Shown: positions 27,201 to 36,695, numbered from the stretch's first letter. The stretch: DNA of 64,000 nucleotides from Eubacterium sp. An11 (GCF_002161065.1 NZ_NFLV01000002.1:186001-250000), one strand, 5' to 3'. A program made the numbers and translations. The notes: a model not told the origin generated them from the letters alone.

Positions 27201-27993
27201 GCTGTGCCTGCAGCAGCGCCGACACGATCTCCTGATCTTTTTCCAGCAGTGCAAAAAAGCGTTCCGGCTCCGGAACTCCCTCAAATACCGTCATTCCTCC
27301 GGCAATCTGTCCAGAAAGCTCCTGAAGCTGTCCCCGTACCTTTCCGACAATACTCCGAAGTGCCCGGCTGTCTTTGATGGTTTCCGGCGATTCCAGCTTT
27401 TCTTCTTCTCTTCGCACCCGGGAAAGCCACTGTTCCCTGTCCGGGAACCCCCGGGAAAACCGGTAAAACTCTTCGACAAGGGTCTCGATCATCCTGTCAT
27501 TCTTACCCGGAGCATAGGCCTCCACAAAACGGAGGAAAGACTCCCTGCCACTGGCGTAGGCTTCCTCCAGCACATCTTCCATGGCCTTCTGGCGCAGCAG
27601 AAATAATTCGCCCTCCTCTCCGATCCGGAAGGACGGGTCGATGCCCGCTTCATTAAAATGGGTGCGGATCAGACGGTTACAAAAACTGTGTACCGTAGAA
27701 ATATCCGCATGTTTCATCATCCGGATCTGCCGGCGCAGCCGGCGGTTCTCCGGTTCCTTTTCCAGGCGGGCATCCAGTTCGGCGGTGATTCTGTCCCGCA
27801 TTTCTTCCGCCGCCGCGTTGGTAAAGGTCATCACCAGGAAATCATCCACCGACAGCGGATGTTCCTCATCGAGAATCATCTCTGCCATGCGGCTGACCAG
27901 CACCCGGGTCTTTCCGGCTCCGGCTCCGGCGGACACCAGGATATCGCATCCCCGCAGATATATGGCCTGTTCCTGCTCTTTTGTAAAATTCAT
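24277..27993 (-). CDS. addA: ATP-dependent helicase/nuclease subunit A
   Basis: A 1238-residue AddA. Walker A SAGAGAGKT (Lys28) opens a UvrD-type superfamily 1 helicase, the DEYQDTN Walker B box is near residue 400, and IMTIHKSKGLEFPVVF and LYVAMTRAQ are motifs V and VI. The C-terminal RecB-type nuclease has VQGVIDACGE and LFDYKTDYV, the catalytic Asp and Lys. It acts with AddB in double-strand break end processing. It begins at the very next base after the addB stop, so the subunits are translationally coupled. Confidence 0.96.
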   Translation of the reverse strand: MNFTKEQEQAIYLRGCDILVSAGAGAGKTRVLVSRMAEMILDEEHPLSVDDFLVMTFTNAAAEEMRDRITAELDARLEKEPENRRLRRQIRMMKHADISTVHSFCNRLIRTHFNEAGIDPSFRIGEEGELFLLRQKAMEDVLEEAYASGRESFLRFVEAYAPGKNDRMIETLVEEFYRFSRGFPDREQWLSRVRREEEKLESPETIKDSRALRSIVGKVRGQLQELSGQIAGGMTVFEGVPEPERFFALLEKDQEIVSALLQAQRFDEFYEKFSQISVTDLPRANKKEKEWPYLEEIKTLHKAVREELQQIKDSFFLCGTEKLCLENRELRPFLEELITLSSRYEDLYYQSKKEKNVFDFDDLEHIALSLLVASYDDDGRPVPSGVAEELSRKYKAVFVDEYQDTNLVQETILNAICREGRNHLFVVGDVKQSIYRFRQARPDLFLSRYDRYQPPESREEKNGAQIELRDNFRSVPGVLSFCNLVFENLMDRQFGGVDYTGKIALRPGKGGPMEQETEQSEMLLLVEDEEKENLAVEVNSVEAETAMIARRIRELLEEGYAYKDMVILLRSGAGRAEVMAELLNHAGIPAVCESKTGYFQSREVQLVLNYLAIVDNVYQDIPMASVLLSSIGGLTEEELAKLRVLTEILSRQEYAIYDLIEIYLAEGEEGALKDKLSHFNRLLLYFRRKKKEMPLHELLWEIYRETGIFYQMQMLPGGESRKENLLMLLQKAEDYEKTVFKGLFYFLRYMEQLRTYEVELGSASLKEEGSDRVRIMTIHKSKGLEFPVVFVSGLSRRFNLMDGNRPVLFHPEMGIGLEYVDLKARVHHPSLLKKAVREQMKKETLEEELRILYVAMTRAQRKLILTGIAKSEKIDAAEAGQTTDVSDILIPALSLEKKLGARSFMDWLLPLLPKLPVKKIHFHQLEGEFLREEKGADVRSLEDYMQQEKMQLDVSPLEQAFSFEYPHREASGWKRKYSVSELKKLSMMPLEGEDLPAEEIIAPEEVLAPEEEEVPKPRFLSETEQEVSGAARGTIVHKIMELLPFGEIQTKKELFEALQDIEKSYPECSRISMKTVYRGVEQFLFSEVGEKIRGMDREGRLRKELPFTAGLSSALFYADTGDVPDAAGKTDADKGLLSGSAGKTKDCADKQEEEMIVVQGVIDACGEDAEGLWLFDYKTDYVSEGEESLLLDRYKTQMVYYKSALEQILGKKVIHSYIYSFSLGKYLEIHWQEFMPGV

Positions 27994-30900
27994 CTAGTCC
28001 ACCTGCCTTTCCCCGTGTTCCGAATTCTCTTTCCGTATGGACTCCAGCACTTCTTCCGAAGATTCTTTCTTGAAATCCCGGTACGTATATCCCTCCAGAC
28101 GGGCATCAAAACCACACACAGAATTATAAGGACAGTAATCACAGGCTGTCCCCTTTTCATTTTTATAAGGACTCACCGGAATCTTCCCGTCATAAATGGC
28201 TTCTCCCATCTCCGTGATTTTCCGGCGCATGTAACGGCCAATGGCACGGAAATCATCGGTGGCAAGAACCGACGCGTTTTTATAAGGCATCCCCTTCTTT
28301 GTGAGACGTACAGACGCCGACACAAAGTTTTCCTGCCCCTCTTCCAGTTTCTCCAGAATATCCTTGTCACTGTTGGCATATCCGGACATCCGGAAACTCT
28401 TCCGGGCACTCTCCTCATCACCGCTCTCCGCCCTGAGAATCGGGTCTTTCAGATTATAATAAAACATTCCCGCCGGCACGGCTTCTTTGCCTGTCTCATT
28501 CTGATAAATTTCCGCCGCCACATTCATGTAAATGACCAGCTGCATCTGAAGGCCGTGATAGAGATCTCCCAGATCAAAATTCTCTACGCCGGATTTATAA
28601 TCAATGATCCTAAGCAGGATCCGGTCTTCTTCCTCGCAGACGTCCACACGGTCGATAAAGCCTTCCAGCTGCATCCGGTTCCCGTCTTTTAAAGGCAAAT
28701 GTACGGCATTCAGCCGGTCGGTGCGCCCGAAATGCAGCTCAAACCGGTCCGGTTCCATCTGGCTGTGCTCCAGATGCATTTTCAAAACCCGCACGGTCCG
28801 CCGCAAAATCCGCTCCACCATGCGGACTTTGTACTGATTTCTGGCCGTACTTTTCAGGACATCCCCGGTATCTTCTCCGGCTGCGGCCTCCACCGCTTCT
28901 CTGATCCAGTCATCAGCCACCGCCTCCGGCACATCTTTCCAGCGCCAGCCGGATTGCTTTACGCGCCGGGAAAAAGATTCCAGCGCATGGTGAAACAGAT
29001 TGCCAAGATCGACCGGGCGAACGGTATATTCTTCCCGCTCCCGGAGCTCCAGACCATAAATGCAATAATACTGATACGGGCACGCCGCAAACCGTTCCAG
29101 ACGGGTAACACTTCCTTTTAACTCCCTGCCAAACAGCTCCAGCATCAATTCCTTCGGCAGCATTTTTCCGGCTTCCGTCCTGTCATTCTGCGCCCAGAAA
29201 GCCTGCAGTGTATCCCGAAGTTCCTCCTTATCATACCAGTACCGAAGCAGCAGCCGGAACGGCACTGAGGTCTCCTCTCCGTTTTTCATTTTCTGCAGAC
29301 CTTCTATGAGAAGCTCTCTGCTGTCTTCCTCATTAAAATAATACCGCGGTTCTTCACCGGGATAACTGCGCTCTCTTAAATACGGAAACAACCGGAGGCA
29401 TTCTTTTAAGAGCGGAGACGGACTTTTCGCGGCACCGCCGTTATCCTGGGCCGCATAGGTAAAATACAGTTCCCTCTCCGGCTTCGACAAGGCAAGATAA
29501 ATGTACAGATCGTCTTCCATAGACTGTTCCTCCAGACAGAGGGACAGATGGATGCCCCACTCTTCCAGAATCTGCTTCTCATCGTCGTTGATCATCCCTC
29601 CATCTTCCAGGGACGGCGGAATACTTCCGTCGTTCATGCCGGCAATAAAAAGTACCCGGACATCCGGAAGTCTTGTCCTCTTTAAATCTCCGAGAATCAA
29701 GGCATCCATGGACAAAGGCGGCGTCCCCAGCTCCAGGGCGTCCAGTCCCGCATCCAGGATCTGCGCCAGCTCCTCCACAGGAAGATTCTCCTCACCGAAA
29801 ATCCCCACAATCTTATCCAGAAGATCAAGGATCAGCGAAAACAGCTGCCGGTATTCTTTTTCCCGGACATAATCTCCCTCTTTCTCAGCAGTCTCCGCCA
29901 GCTCTTTTAACTTTTTGTCATACCGGAGCCGGCACATGGCGTTATAAAGCGCCTCCATCTTCTCCCGGACATTTTTCTCCCGGTCTTTTAAGATCCGCGT
30001 ACACTCCCCGGTTTCCGCCAGCAGTTTCTCCCGCAGCATCTGGAGACGCTGCGCCCGGCTTTCCCCGATCCGGTTCATTCTTCTCATAAAAGGATTTTTC
30101 CACATGGAATATCCGCGGATTCCCGCCCAGATCACATAATTTTCCAGGGTGTCCGTCTCCTCATCGGTAAAATCAGACATACCGGACTTCAGATACCGGA
30201 ACACACTCTCATAAGAATAATCGGTCACCGCCAGATGAAAAAGCGCCCGCAGAGTCTCCACACCGGAATGGTAAGATACCCGCTTTTTGGTATCTTCAAA
30301 AAGCGGGATCTTTAAGATATCCGCCTTTCTGCGAAAGGAAGACGCGTATTCCTCCACATTTCCTGTCAAAATGGCAAAATCCCGGTACCGGTATCCCTCC
30401 CTCCGGACCATCCTCTCAATCTGATGGAGAATATATTCCGCTTCCCCGTCCGGATTGCGGCAGGCGGTCAGATGGATGTGGGATACCTCTTTCCCGTAGC
30501 ATGTTCTTCGGGAACGAAATACATGCCTCTCCAGAAAAGCCAGTTCCTCATTCTGAAACCGCGGCGGCGTTTCATGGGCAAGCCAGACCGGCTCTTCCAT
30601 CTCCACCCCGGTCTCCCGGCAGAGTTCCGCCAGGGCATGCAATGTCTTTTCGCTGAAATGAAAAAGTTCCCCATTGTCTGCTGTTCCCCGGCCCGGCATT
30701 CCGGCTTTTTGTCCCGGAGATCTCTCTTGTTCTCTTGCACCCCTGCGCATTCCCGGTCCTTTGATGAAAGGCGGCTCATCCATGGTGATGGATATGTTTA
30801 CCTGACCGGACACTTTCAGCAGCTCACGCAGGAACTTCATCTGTACCGGGGTAAAGCCGGTAAATCCATCAAAGTAAAATACACCTTCCCGGAGCATTTT

Positions 30901-31473
30901 CGAGGACGGCACCAGCTCGCTGAGCACATCAAGGATCTGTTCTGCCACCATGAACCGGCTGGATATCTCCTGATCAAAGTATTCAAAAACGGTTCCCAGT
31001 TCCGCGCATTTTTCCATGAGCCCCGGATATTCCGTGAGTTTCCCGTCCATCTCCTTCATCTGCTCCCAGGTAACGCCATAGCCGATACACTCGATGAGTA
31101 TGGATTTCAGCTCGTCCACAAAACCTGCCTTCCGGATATTTCTCTTAAAAAACGGAAACTCTTCTTCATGCTCCGCAAGAATCTTCCGCAGGATGAGCGA
31201 CACGCCCAGATCCTCCAGAATATCCTTCGGCACAAACCCGCACTCATCAAATACCCGGTAGGCAAGACGGTAGAAACTCAGCACATCAATATTAAAATAC
31301 CCATGATTCGGATGGCTTTCCACCAGCTTCCGCTGCATTTCCAGACTGAACTGTTCCGGAACAATGATATAGCAATTCTGTTTAGGATTTTCCCCGGACA
31401 GACGGATGGCCTCCTCCAGCACCCGTCTGGTTTTGCCCTGTCCGCTGCCCCCTGCAATGATTCTAAGTGACAT
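27994..31473 (-). CDS. addB: ATP-dependent helicase/deoxyribonuclease subunit B
   Basis: A 1159-residue AddB. Walker A GGSGQGKT (Lys14) is at the N-terminus. The C-terminal nuclease has IIDYKSG, and the iron-sulfur cysteines are seen as FAACPYQYYC upstream and CDYCPYNSVC at the end. AddB binds and nicks the 5' strand and recognises the regulatory hotspot sequence in Gram-positives. The start has AGGAGG before the ATG, and the gene follows ispG by 15 bases. A Gln/Gly/Arg-rich insert occurs near residues 235-262. Confidence 0.95.
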   Translation of the reverse strand: MSLRIIAGGSGQGKTRRVLEEAIRLSGENPKQNCYIIVPEQFSLEMQRKLVESHPNHGYFNIDVLSFYRLAYRVFDECGFVPKDILEDLGVSLILRKILAEHEEEFPFFKRNIRKAGFVDELKSILIECIGYGVTWEQMKEMDGKLTEYPGLMEKCAELGTVFEYFDQEISSRFMVAEQILDVLSELVPSSKMLREGVFYFDGFTGFTPVQMKFLRELLKVSGQVNISITMDEPPFIKGPGMRRGAREQERSPGQKAGMPGRGTADNGELFHFSEKTLHALAELCRETGVEMEEPVWLAHETPPRFQNEELAFLERHVFRSRRTCYGKEVSHIHLTACRNPDGEAEYILHQIERMVRREGYRYRDFAILTGNVEEYASSFRRKADILKIPLFEDTKKRVSYHSGVETLRALFHLAVTDYSYESVFRYLKSGMSDFTDEETDTLENYVIWAGIRGYSMWKNPFMRRMNRIGESRAQRLQMLREKLLAETGECTRILKDREKNVREKMEALYNAMCRLRYDKKLKELAETAEKEGDYVREKEYRQLFSLILDLLDKIVGIFGEENLPVEELAQILDAGLDALELGTPPLSMDALILGDLKRTRLPDVRVLFIAGMNDGSIPPSLEDGGMINDDEKQILEEWGIHLSLCLEEQSMEDDLYIYLALSKPERELYFTYAAQDNGGAAKSPSPLLKECLRLFPYLRERSYPGEEPRYYFNEEDSRELLIEGLQKMKNGEETSVPFRLLLRYWYDKEELRDTLQAFWAQNDRTEAGKMLPKELMLELFGRELKGSVTRLERFAACPYQYYCIYGLELREREEYTVRPVDLGNLFHHALESFSRRVKQSGWRWKDVPEAVADDWIREAVEAAAGEDTGDVLKSTARNQYKVRMVERILRRTVRVLKMHLEHSQMEPDRFELHFGRTDRLNAVHLPLKDGNRMQLEGFIDRVDVCEEEDRILLRIIDYKSGVENFDLGDLYHGLQMQLVIYMNVAAEIYQNETGKEAVPAGMFYYNLKDPILRAESGDEESARKSFRMSGYANSDKDILEKLEEGQENFVSASVRLTKKGMPYKNASVLATDDFRAIGRYMRRKITEMGEAIYDGKIPVSPYKNEKGTACDYCPYNSVCGFDARLEGYTYRDFKKESSEEVLESIRKENSEHGERQVD

Positions 31474-31488
31474 ACCGTCCTCCTGCTC

Positions 31489-32544
31489 TTACTTCCAGTT
31501 TGCCAGTTCCTCCCGCAGGGTGGAGAGCAGTTCCGCTTCCGGAACTTTCCGGACGATCTCTCCTTTTTTGATGAGAAGTCCCTCTCCTACGCCCCCGGCG
31601 ATTCCGATATCTGCCTCTCTGGCCTCTCCCGGGCCATTGACCACGCAGCCCATGACTGCTACTTTGATATTCAGGTGATCGAACTCCGTCACCATTTTTT
31701 CCACTTCATTGGCCAGTGAGATCAGATCAATATTCGTTCTGCCGCAGGTCGGACAGGAAACGACCTCAATGCCACCCTGACGAAGCCCCAGCGTCCGCAG
31801 AATCTGTTTGGCCGAAGCAATCTCATTGACCGGATCGCCGGTCAGGGATACCCGGATGGTATCGCCGATGCCCTCATGAAGAATGATTCCCAGACCAATG
31901 GCTGATTTGATATTGCCGGAATAGACGGTTCCCGCCTCGGTAATTCCCACATGGAGCGGGTACGGGCACTGCGGCGCCAGAAGCTCGTGGGCGCGGACGC
32001 ACATGAGCACATCGGAAGACTTGATACTGACTACCAGATTGTCATATCCCATCTCCTCGATCATTTTTACTTTATCAAGGGCGCTCTCCACCAGTCCTTC
32101 CGCTGTGACTTTTCCGTATTTTTCAATGAGATTTTTCTCCAGAGAACCGCTGTTGACTCCCACCCGGATAGGAACCCCGTATTCTTTAGCCTTATCCACC
32201 ACAGCCTGCACTTTCTCCGCAGACCCGATATTTCCCGGATTAATGCGGATCTTATCGGCTCCGTTTTCAATGGCGGCGATGGCCATCCGGTAGTCAAAAT
32301 GGATATCAGCCACAATAGGGATATGGATCCGTTTCTTGATCTCTCCCAGCGCCTTTGCGGCCTCCGTGGTCGGTACCGTGGAACGGATAATCTCGCAGCC
32401 TGCTTTCTCCAGAGCAAGGATCTGCGCCACCGTGGCTTCCACATCCTCTGTCTTTGTGTTGGTCATGGACTGAATGAGGATTGGATTGCCTCCGCCGATG
32501 ACACGGTCGCCGATCCTGATTACTTTTGTGTTTTCTCGATACAT
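31489..32544 (-). CDS. ispG: 4-hydroxy-3-methylbut-2-en-1-yl diphosphate synthase (flavodoxin)
   Basis: A 351-residue IspG, a step late in the MEP pathway to isoprenoids. The N-terminal TIM barrel (GGGNPILIQSMTNTKTED, IPIVADIHFDY) leads into the [4Fe-4S] domain with cysteines in CPTCGRT and the conserved CVVNGPGEA. With dxr three genes upstream it forms half of the MEP module here. It precedes addBA on one strand. Confidence 0.96.
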   Translation of the reverse strand: MYRENTKVIRIGDRVIGGGNPILIQSMTNTKTEDVEATVAQILALEKAGCEIIRSTVPTTEAAKALGEIKKRIHIPIVADIHFDYRMAIAAIENGADKIRINPGNIGSAEKVQAVVDKAKEYGVPIRVGVNSGSLEKNLIEKYGKVTAEGLVESALDKVKMIEEMGYDNLVVSIKSSDVLMCVRAHELLAPQCPYPLHVGITEAGTVYSGNIKSAIGLGIILHEGIGDTIRVSLTGDPVNEIASAKQILRTLGLRQGGIEVVSCPTCGRTNIDLISLANEVEKMVTEFDHLNIKVAVMGCVVNGPGEAREADIGIAGGVGEGLLIKKGEIVRKVPEAELLSTLREELANWK

Positions 32545-32607
32545 TTTCCTTTTCCCTTTCTTTTATATTTTTACATTGAATAACATATGGCGCTTTGCCT
32601 AAACTGA

Positions 32608-32653
32608 GGATTTAGCTGCGTGAGCAGCAAAAAGCAACGATCGTTGCAAATCC
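32608..32653. other. Three-way-junction-like palindromic element
   Basis: Closing arms GGATTT and AAATCC enclose two hairpins: GCTGC-GTGA-GCAGC, with a GNRA loop on the plus strand, and GCAAC-GATC-GTTGC, a perfect palindrome. They are separated by a run of five A. The element lies in the 227-base space between rseP and ispG. It may be a structured RNA, a protein-binding site or a repeat unit. Confidence 0.5.
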
Positions 32654-32700
32654 GAAGCTGGCTGAACCGCTGCTATTTCTTTATCATCCTAAAGGAACAA

Positions 32701-32753
32701 AAGACTGCCGCATAAACTCCCGGTTTCCTTTCCGTTTTTTCTGCAGCAGTCTT
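32701..32753 (-). terminator. Terminator of the rseP transcript
   Basis: Arms AAGACTGCTGCA and TGCGGCAGTCTT on the minus strand, with a long loop and a T-rich tail (TTGTT). It lies 19 bases after the rseP stop. It suggests ispG-addBA is a separate or attenuated transcript. Confidence 0.65.
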
Positions 32754-32771
32754 GTTTTTTCACTATGTGAA

Positions 32772-33806
32772 TTATGAAATAAAAATATTTCTGATATCGT
32801 TTGCCATCACAAAAACCATAAACGCCAGTAAGATCACCAGTCCCGCAAAGTGGACGAATCCTTCTTTTTCCGGATCGATCTTCTTGCGCCGGATCATCTC
32901 GACGATGATAAACAACAGACGTCCGCCGTCCAGCGCCGGGATCGGCAGAAGATTCATCACGCCCAGGTTGGCGCTTAACAAAATGGCAAAGCTGGCAAGG
33001 CTCAGCGCCGCCGCACCGATGCCGTAAACGATGGACTGTTCATAGGTATCTCCGATCATATTGACAATTCCCACCGGTCCTGACATATCACTCATGGACG
33101 CTCTGCCGCTCACCAGATATTTCAGACTTAAAAATGTCGATTTAATCTGATACCGCACCTCCAGCAGACTGTATTTCAGCGTGCCCAGAGGGCCCACTTC
33201 CGTATTGCCGGTCATGGTAATGCCTAAAAGATAGGAACCATTCTCTTCATGGCGGTCCACTTCCACAGTGTTTTTCACACCATCTCTTTCGTAAGTCACA
33301 TCCACCTCCGGCGTATCCGTATGCATGAAATTATACAGACTGATTTCCCGGAAATTATAAATACGAGAACCGTCCAGGCGTATGATACGGTCTCCTTCCT
33401 GCAGTCCCGCCTCGTAAGCCGCACTGCCCGGCTCCACCGTGCCGACCACCGCCGGGTCTGCTCCTCCGAAGCCCACCACAAACAACGCCAGAACAAAGGC
33501 CAGGATAAAATTGAAAAACGGGCCGGCAAAAATTACGGAGAAACGGGCCAGCGCGGATTTGCTCCCGAAGGCTCTCGGATCGCTGCTTTCGCCGTCCTCC
33601 CCAAGCATCACACAACATCCTCCGAAAGGAAGACACTTGATGGAATATTTCGTCTCTCCCTTCTGAATACCGAACAGAGTCGGACCGATACCGATGGCAA
33701 ATTCCTCCACACAGATTCCGTTTTTCTTTGCCAGAAGAAAATGTCCCAGCTCATGTATGATGACAATCACACTGAAAATAAGTATTGCCAGAATAATTCT
33801 TAACAT
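32772..33806 (-). CDS. rseP: Site-2 protease RseP
   Basis: A 344-residue membrane metalloprotease. HELGH (residues 18-22) lies in the first helix. A single PDZ domain follows at about residues 115-195 (VGTVEPGSAAYEAGLQEGD). The second catalytic motif, NLLPIPALDGGRL, is near residue 285, in a membrane helix. Known role: intramembrane cleavage of anti-sigma factors and leftover signal peptides. It lies in the dxr-rseP order normal for Firmicutes. Confidence 0.95.
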   Translation of the reverse strand: MLRIILAILIFSVIVIIHELGHFLLAKKNGICVEEFAIGIGPTLFGIQKGETKYSIKCLPFGGCCVMLGEDGESSDPRAFGSKSALARFSVIFAGPFFNFILAFVLALFVVGFGGADPAVVGTVEPGSAAYEAGLQEGDRIIRLDGSRIYNFREISLYNFMHTDTPEVDVTYERDGVKNTVEVDRHEENGSYLLGITMTGNTEVGPLGTLKYSLLEVRYQIKSTFLSLKYLVSGRASMSDMSGPVGIVNMIGDTYEQSIVYGIGAAALSLASFAILLSANLGVMNLLPIPALDGGRLLFIIVEMIRRKKIDPEKEGFVHFAGLVILLAFMVFVMANDIRNIFIS

Positions 33807-33891
33807 GCTTCATCCTTTCTAAAATTTACCTGCACAGACATATGCCTGGCTTCCACACATTTCTTTTATTCCAGTCATAGATTTTATTTTC

Positions 33892-35031
33892 TTACCCGAT
33901 AAAGGAATATACCCACTGTTCTGTGGCGAGAATCTCCTCCAGGGACGGATTCTCTTTGACCGGGTGAGCATTCATACATTTCTCTATCAGACGGATAATA
34001 TCCAGGTATCCGATTTCTCTCTTCAAAAACTTCGCCACTGCCCTTTCATTGGCAGCGTTAAATACGGTCGGCATGGTTCCGCCTGCTTTTCCCGCGTCAA
34101 GAGCCAGGGAGAGTCCCCGGAACACTTCATAGTCCGGTTTCTCAAAGGTGATACTCTTTAAAGTACCAAAATCCAGCCGTTCACCGGAAAGAGTCCTTCT
34201 CTCCGGATAAAAAAGCGCATATTCGATAGGCACCTTCATATCCGGGGTACCCAGCTGCGCCAGGATAGCACCGTCCACAAACTGCACCATGGAATGAATG
34301 ATACTCTGCGGCTGCACCACAACCTCAATCTGGTCATAATCCACATCAAAAAGCCAGTGGGCCTCCATCACTTCCAGTCCCTTGTTGACCATGGTGGACG
34401 AATCAATGGTGATCTTTCGTCCCATGGACCAGTTCGGATGCTTCAGCGCATCCTCCAGCGTCACCTTTTCAAGATCTGCCAGCGTTTTCCCCCGGAACGG
34501 ACCGCCGGACGCCGTCAGAAGAATCTTATCCACATCCTGCCTGCGGGCGGAATGCAGACACTGGAAAATCGCTGAGTGTTCGCTGTCCACCGGAAGAATG
34601 GACACTCCGTATTCTTTTGCCATAGGAATGATCAGATGTCCGGCTGTCACCAGCGTCTCCTTATTGGCCAGCGCAATATCCTTTCCCCTGCGTATGGCTT
34701 CCATGGTCGGGAGGATTCCCATCATTCCCACCACGGCGGTCACGACCACATCGCTGTCCTCCGCGCCGGCCACAGCCACCAGACCGTCCATGCCATGGAG
34801 AACCGTGACACCGCTTCCGGCCAGTTCCTGTTCCAGTTCCATGGCCAGTTTCTCATCGGCCAGGCTCACCAGCGACGGGTGAAACTCTTTAATCTGTTCT
34901 TTCAATCTCTCTTTGTTGCGTCCGGCCGCCAGGGCTGTGACGCACAATTCCTCTTTATGCTCCCGCACCACTTCCAGGGTCTGTGTCCCGATGGAACCGG
35001 TGGAGCCCAGTATCGCTATCTTTTTCATCAA
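33892..35031 (-). CDS. dxr: 1-deoxy-D-xylulose 5-phosphate reductoisomerase
   Basis: A 379-residue Dxr, the committed step of the MEP pathway. The NADPH-binding ILGSTGSIGTQTLEV is at the N-terminus, and the metal/substrate loop LLTASGGPFRG and SMGRKITIDSSTMVNKG complete the active site. It overlaps cdsA by four bases (ATGA), so it is coupled to phospholipid precursor synthesis. Confidence 0.97.
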   Translation of the reverse strand: MMKKIAILGSTGSIGTQTLEVVREHKEELCVTALAAGRNKERLKEQIKEFHPSLVSLADEKLAMELEQELAGSGVTVLHGMDGLVAVAGAEDSDVVVTAVVGMMGILPTMEAIRRGKDIALANKETLVTAGHLIIPMAKEYGVSILPVDSEHSAIFQCLHSARRQDVDKILLTASGGPFRGKTLADLEKVTLEDALKHPNWSMGRKITIDSSTMVNKGLEVMEAHWLFDVDYDQIEVVVQPQSIIHSMVQFVDGAILAQLGTPDMKVPIEYALFYPERRTLSGERLDFGTLKSITFEKPDYEVFRGLSLALDAGKAGGTMPTVFNAANERAVAKFLKREIGYLDIIRLIEKCMNAHPVKENPSLEEILATEQWVYSFIG

Positions 35032-35834
35032 AAATCCACCACCAAAGTCAATAAATAGTAAATAATAGGCGCAGTAAAAATAATACTGTCAAACCGGTCC
35101 AGGATGCCTCCGTGTCCCGGGATCAGATTGCTGTAATCTTTGATGTCATAATTTCTCTTTATGGCCGACGCTCCCAGATCGCCCACAATACTGATAAGGC
35201 CTCCCACGGCACAGACCAGGGCAAAGGCCGGCGCCAGAGCGAAATCTTCCGTGATAAAATTCTCCGCAATGAGACCGTAAAGAAAGCCCAGCACACCCGC
35301 TCCGATGACGCCTCCCACAGCGCCCTCGATGGTCTTCTTCGGGCTCAATACCGGTGACATCTTATGCTTTCCAAACAGTCTGCCGCAGCAGTAAGCCAGC
35401 GTGTCGTTACCCCAGGCACTCAGGAACACCAGAACCACCATGCAGGCTCCGTTCTCCAGAACACGAATCTTGTAAATGCATGACAGCATGACCGACACAT
35501 AGAAAATTGAAAAAAATGCGATGGACACACCGGATATCTTATATTTTGGAAATGTAAAGACATACACGGCAAAAAGCATCACAAGAATCAACAGCATCAG
35601 CGGCAGGTCATACTGATCCAGATTCAGCAAAACCAGCACATAATAAAGCACTGCTCCTGAGTAGGCGATCACCGCCAGCGCAGACTTTTCGATATGAATC
35701 ACTCTCAATAATTCGTACATTCCAATGAGGGATATTCCCGCCGTCACGAGAAACGTCAGCATACCTCCAAAATATAAGGTTACAAACGCAATGATGACAA
35801 GAACGATCCCGCTGATCAACCTTTGTTTAAACAT
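35028..35834 (-). CDS. cdsA: Phosphatidate cytidylyltransferase
   Basis: A 268-residue integral membrane enzyme making CDP-diacylglycerol from phosphatidate and CTP. Seven to eight membrane helices are evident, and the family signature with KNFG-type region is seen as SNLIPGHGGILDRFDSI at the C-terminal end. It follows uppS by 14 bases and supplies the precursor for the phospholipids used by cls. Confidence 0.95.
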   Translation of the reverse strand: MFKQRLISGIVLVIIAFVTLYFGGMLTFLVTAGISLIGMYELLRVIHIEKSALAVIAYSGAVLYYVLVLLNLDQYDLPLMLLILVMLFAVYVFTFPKYKISGVSIAFFSIFYVSVMLSCIYKIRVLENGACMVVLVFLSAWGNDTLAYCCGRLFGKHKMSPVLSPKKTIEGAVGGVIGAGVLGFLYGLIAENFITEDFALAPAFALVCAVGGLISIVGDLGASAIKRNYDIKDYSNLIPGHGGILDRFDSIIFTAPIIYYLLTLVVDF

Positions 35835-35848
35835 AAATCTCCTCTCCG

Positions 35849-36574
35849 TCAGATACCCCCGAATCTTCTTTCCCTTGTATTATAGTACTCAATGGCCCGT
35901 ATTAATTCCTTTTTATTAAAATCCGGCCACAGCACATCGGTGAAATAAAACTCGGTGTAAGCCAGCTGCCAGAGCAGCCAGTTGGACAGACGCTGCTCCC
36001 CGCTGGTGCGGATCATCAGATCCGGATCCGGAAGCTCCCGTGTATCAAGATAAGAGGCAAAAACCTTCTCCGTGATCTCCTCCGGCTTCAGCACGCCCTC
36101 ACAGCAGTCTGCCGCCATATGGCGCATGGCGCGCACCATCTCGTCCCGGCTGCCGTAGTTGAGGGCGATGGTGAAATTCAGCCCGGTATTGGCAGCGGAA
36201 ACCCTTTCCAGCTCTTCAATGGCCTCCCGGATATCATCGGCCAGTCTTGACTTCTCCCCGATCACTCTGACACGCATGTTATTTTTGGAAGTTCTCTCGA
36301 TACAGTCCACCAGATATCTTCGCAGAAGCTTCATCAGGGCACGGACTTCTTTTTCCGGCCGGTTCCAGTTCTCCGTGGAGAACGCATAGACCGTCAGGTA
36401 CTTGATTCCCAGATCCCAGGCATCCTCACAAATCTGCTCTACCACTTTCGCTCCCTGGGAATGTCCCATATTTCTCGGCATCAGACGTTTTTTGGCCCAG
36501 CGTCCGTTCCCGTCAAGAATAATCGCTACATGTTCCGGAATCTGACACATCTTTCCATTCAGTTCCTTTTCCAT
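35849..36574 (-). CDS. uppS: Isoprenyl transferase, undecaprenyl diphosphate synthase type
   Basis: A 241-residue cis-prenyltransferase. The N-terminal HVAIILDGNGRWAKKRLMPR contains the catalytic Asp for the diphosphate, and DLMIRTSGEQRLSNWLLWQ plus LWPDF close the active site. It makes the C55 lipid carrier of cell-wall synthesis from the isoprenoids of this cluster. Confidence 0.96.
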   Translation of the reverse strand: MEKELNGKMCQIPEHVAIILDGNGRWAKKRLMPRNMGHSQGAKVVEQICEDAWDLGIKYLTVYAFSTENWNRPEKEVRALMKLLRRYLVDCIERTSKNNMRVRVIGEKSRLADDIREAIEELERVSAANTGLNFTIALNYGSRDEMVRAMRHMAADCCEGVLKPEEITEKVFASYLDTRELPDPDLMIRTSGEQRLSNWLLWQLAYTEFYFTDVLWPDFNKKELIRAIEYYNTRERRFGGI

Positions 36575-36659
36575 AATCTTTCCTCCGGCTGTTTATTTGG
36601 GTATATTATCACATATCCCATGCTGTTACGGCTCTGCCATACATCATGGCTCTGTCCGC

Positions 36660-36695
36660 AAAAAAACCAGGAAGCCAGTCATCCCGGCTGCCTGG
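36660..36695 (-). terminator. Terminator after frr
   Basis: Stem CCAGGCAGCC/GGCTTCCTGG with one internal mismatch, followed on the minus strand by seven T. It lies between frr and uppS, about 57 bases after the frr stop. Confidence 0.8.

Noticed and set aside
27658-31470. Long plus-strand frames opposite addA and addB (344 and 348 codons)
   Set aside because: They lie antisense to clearly conserved proteins, have no recognisable family and arise from codon bias in the GC-rich third position.
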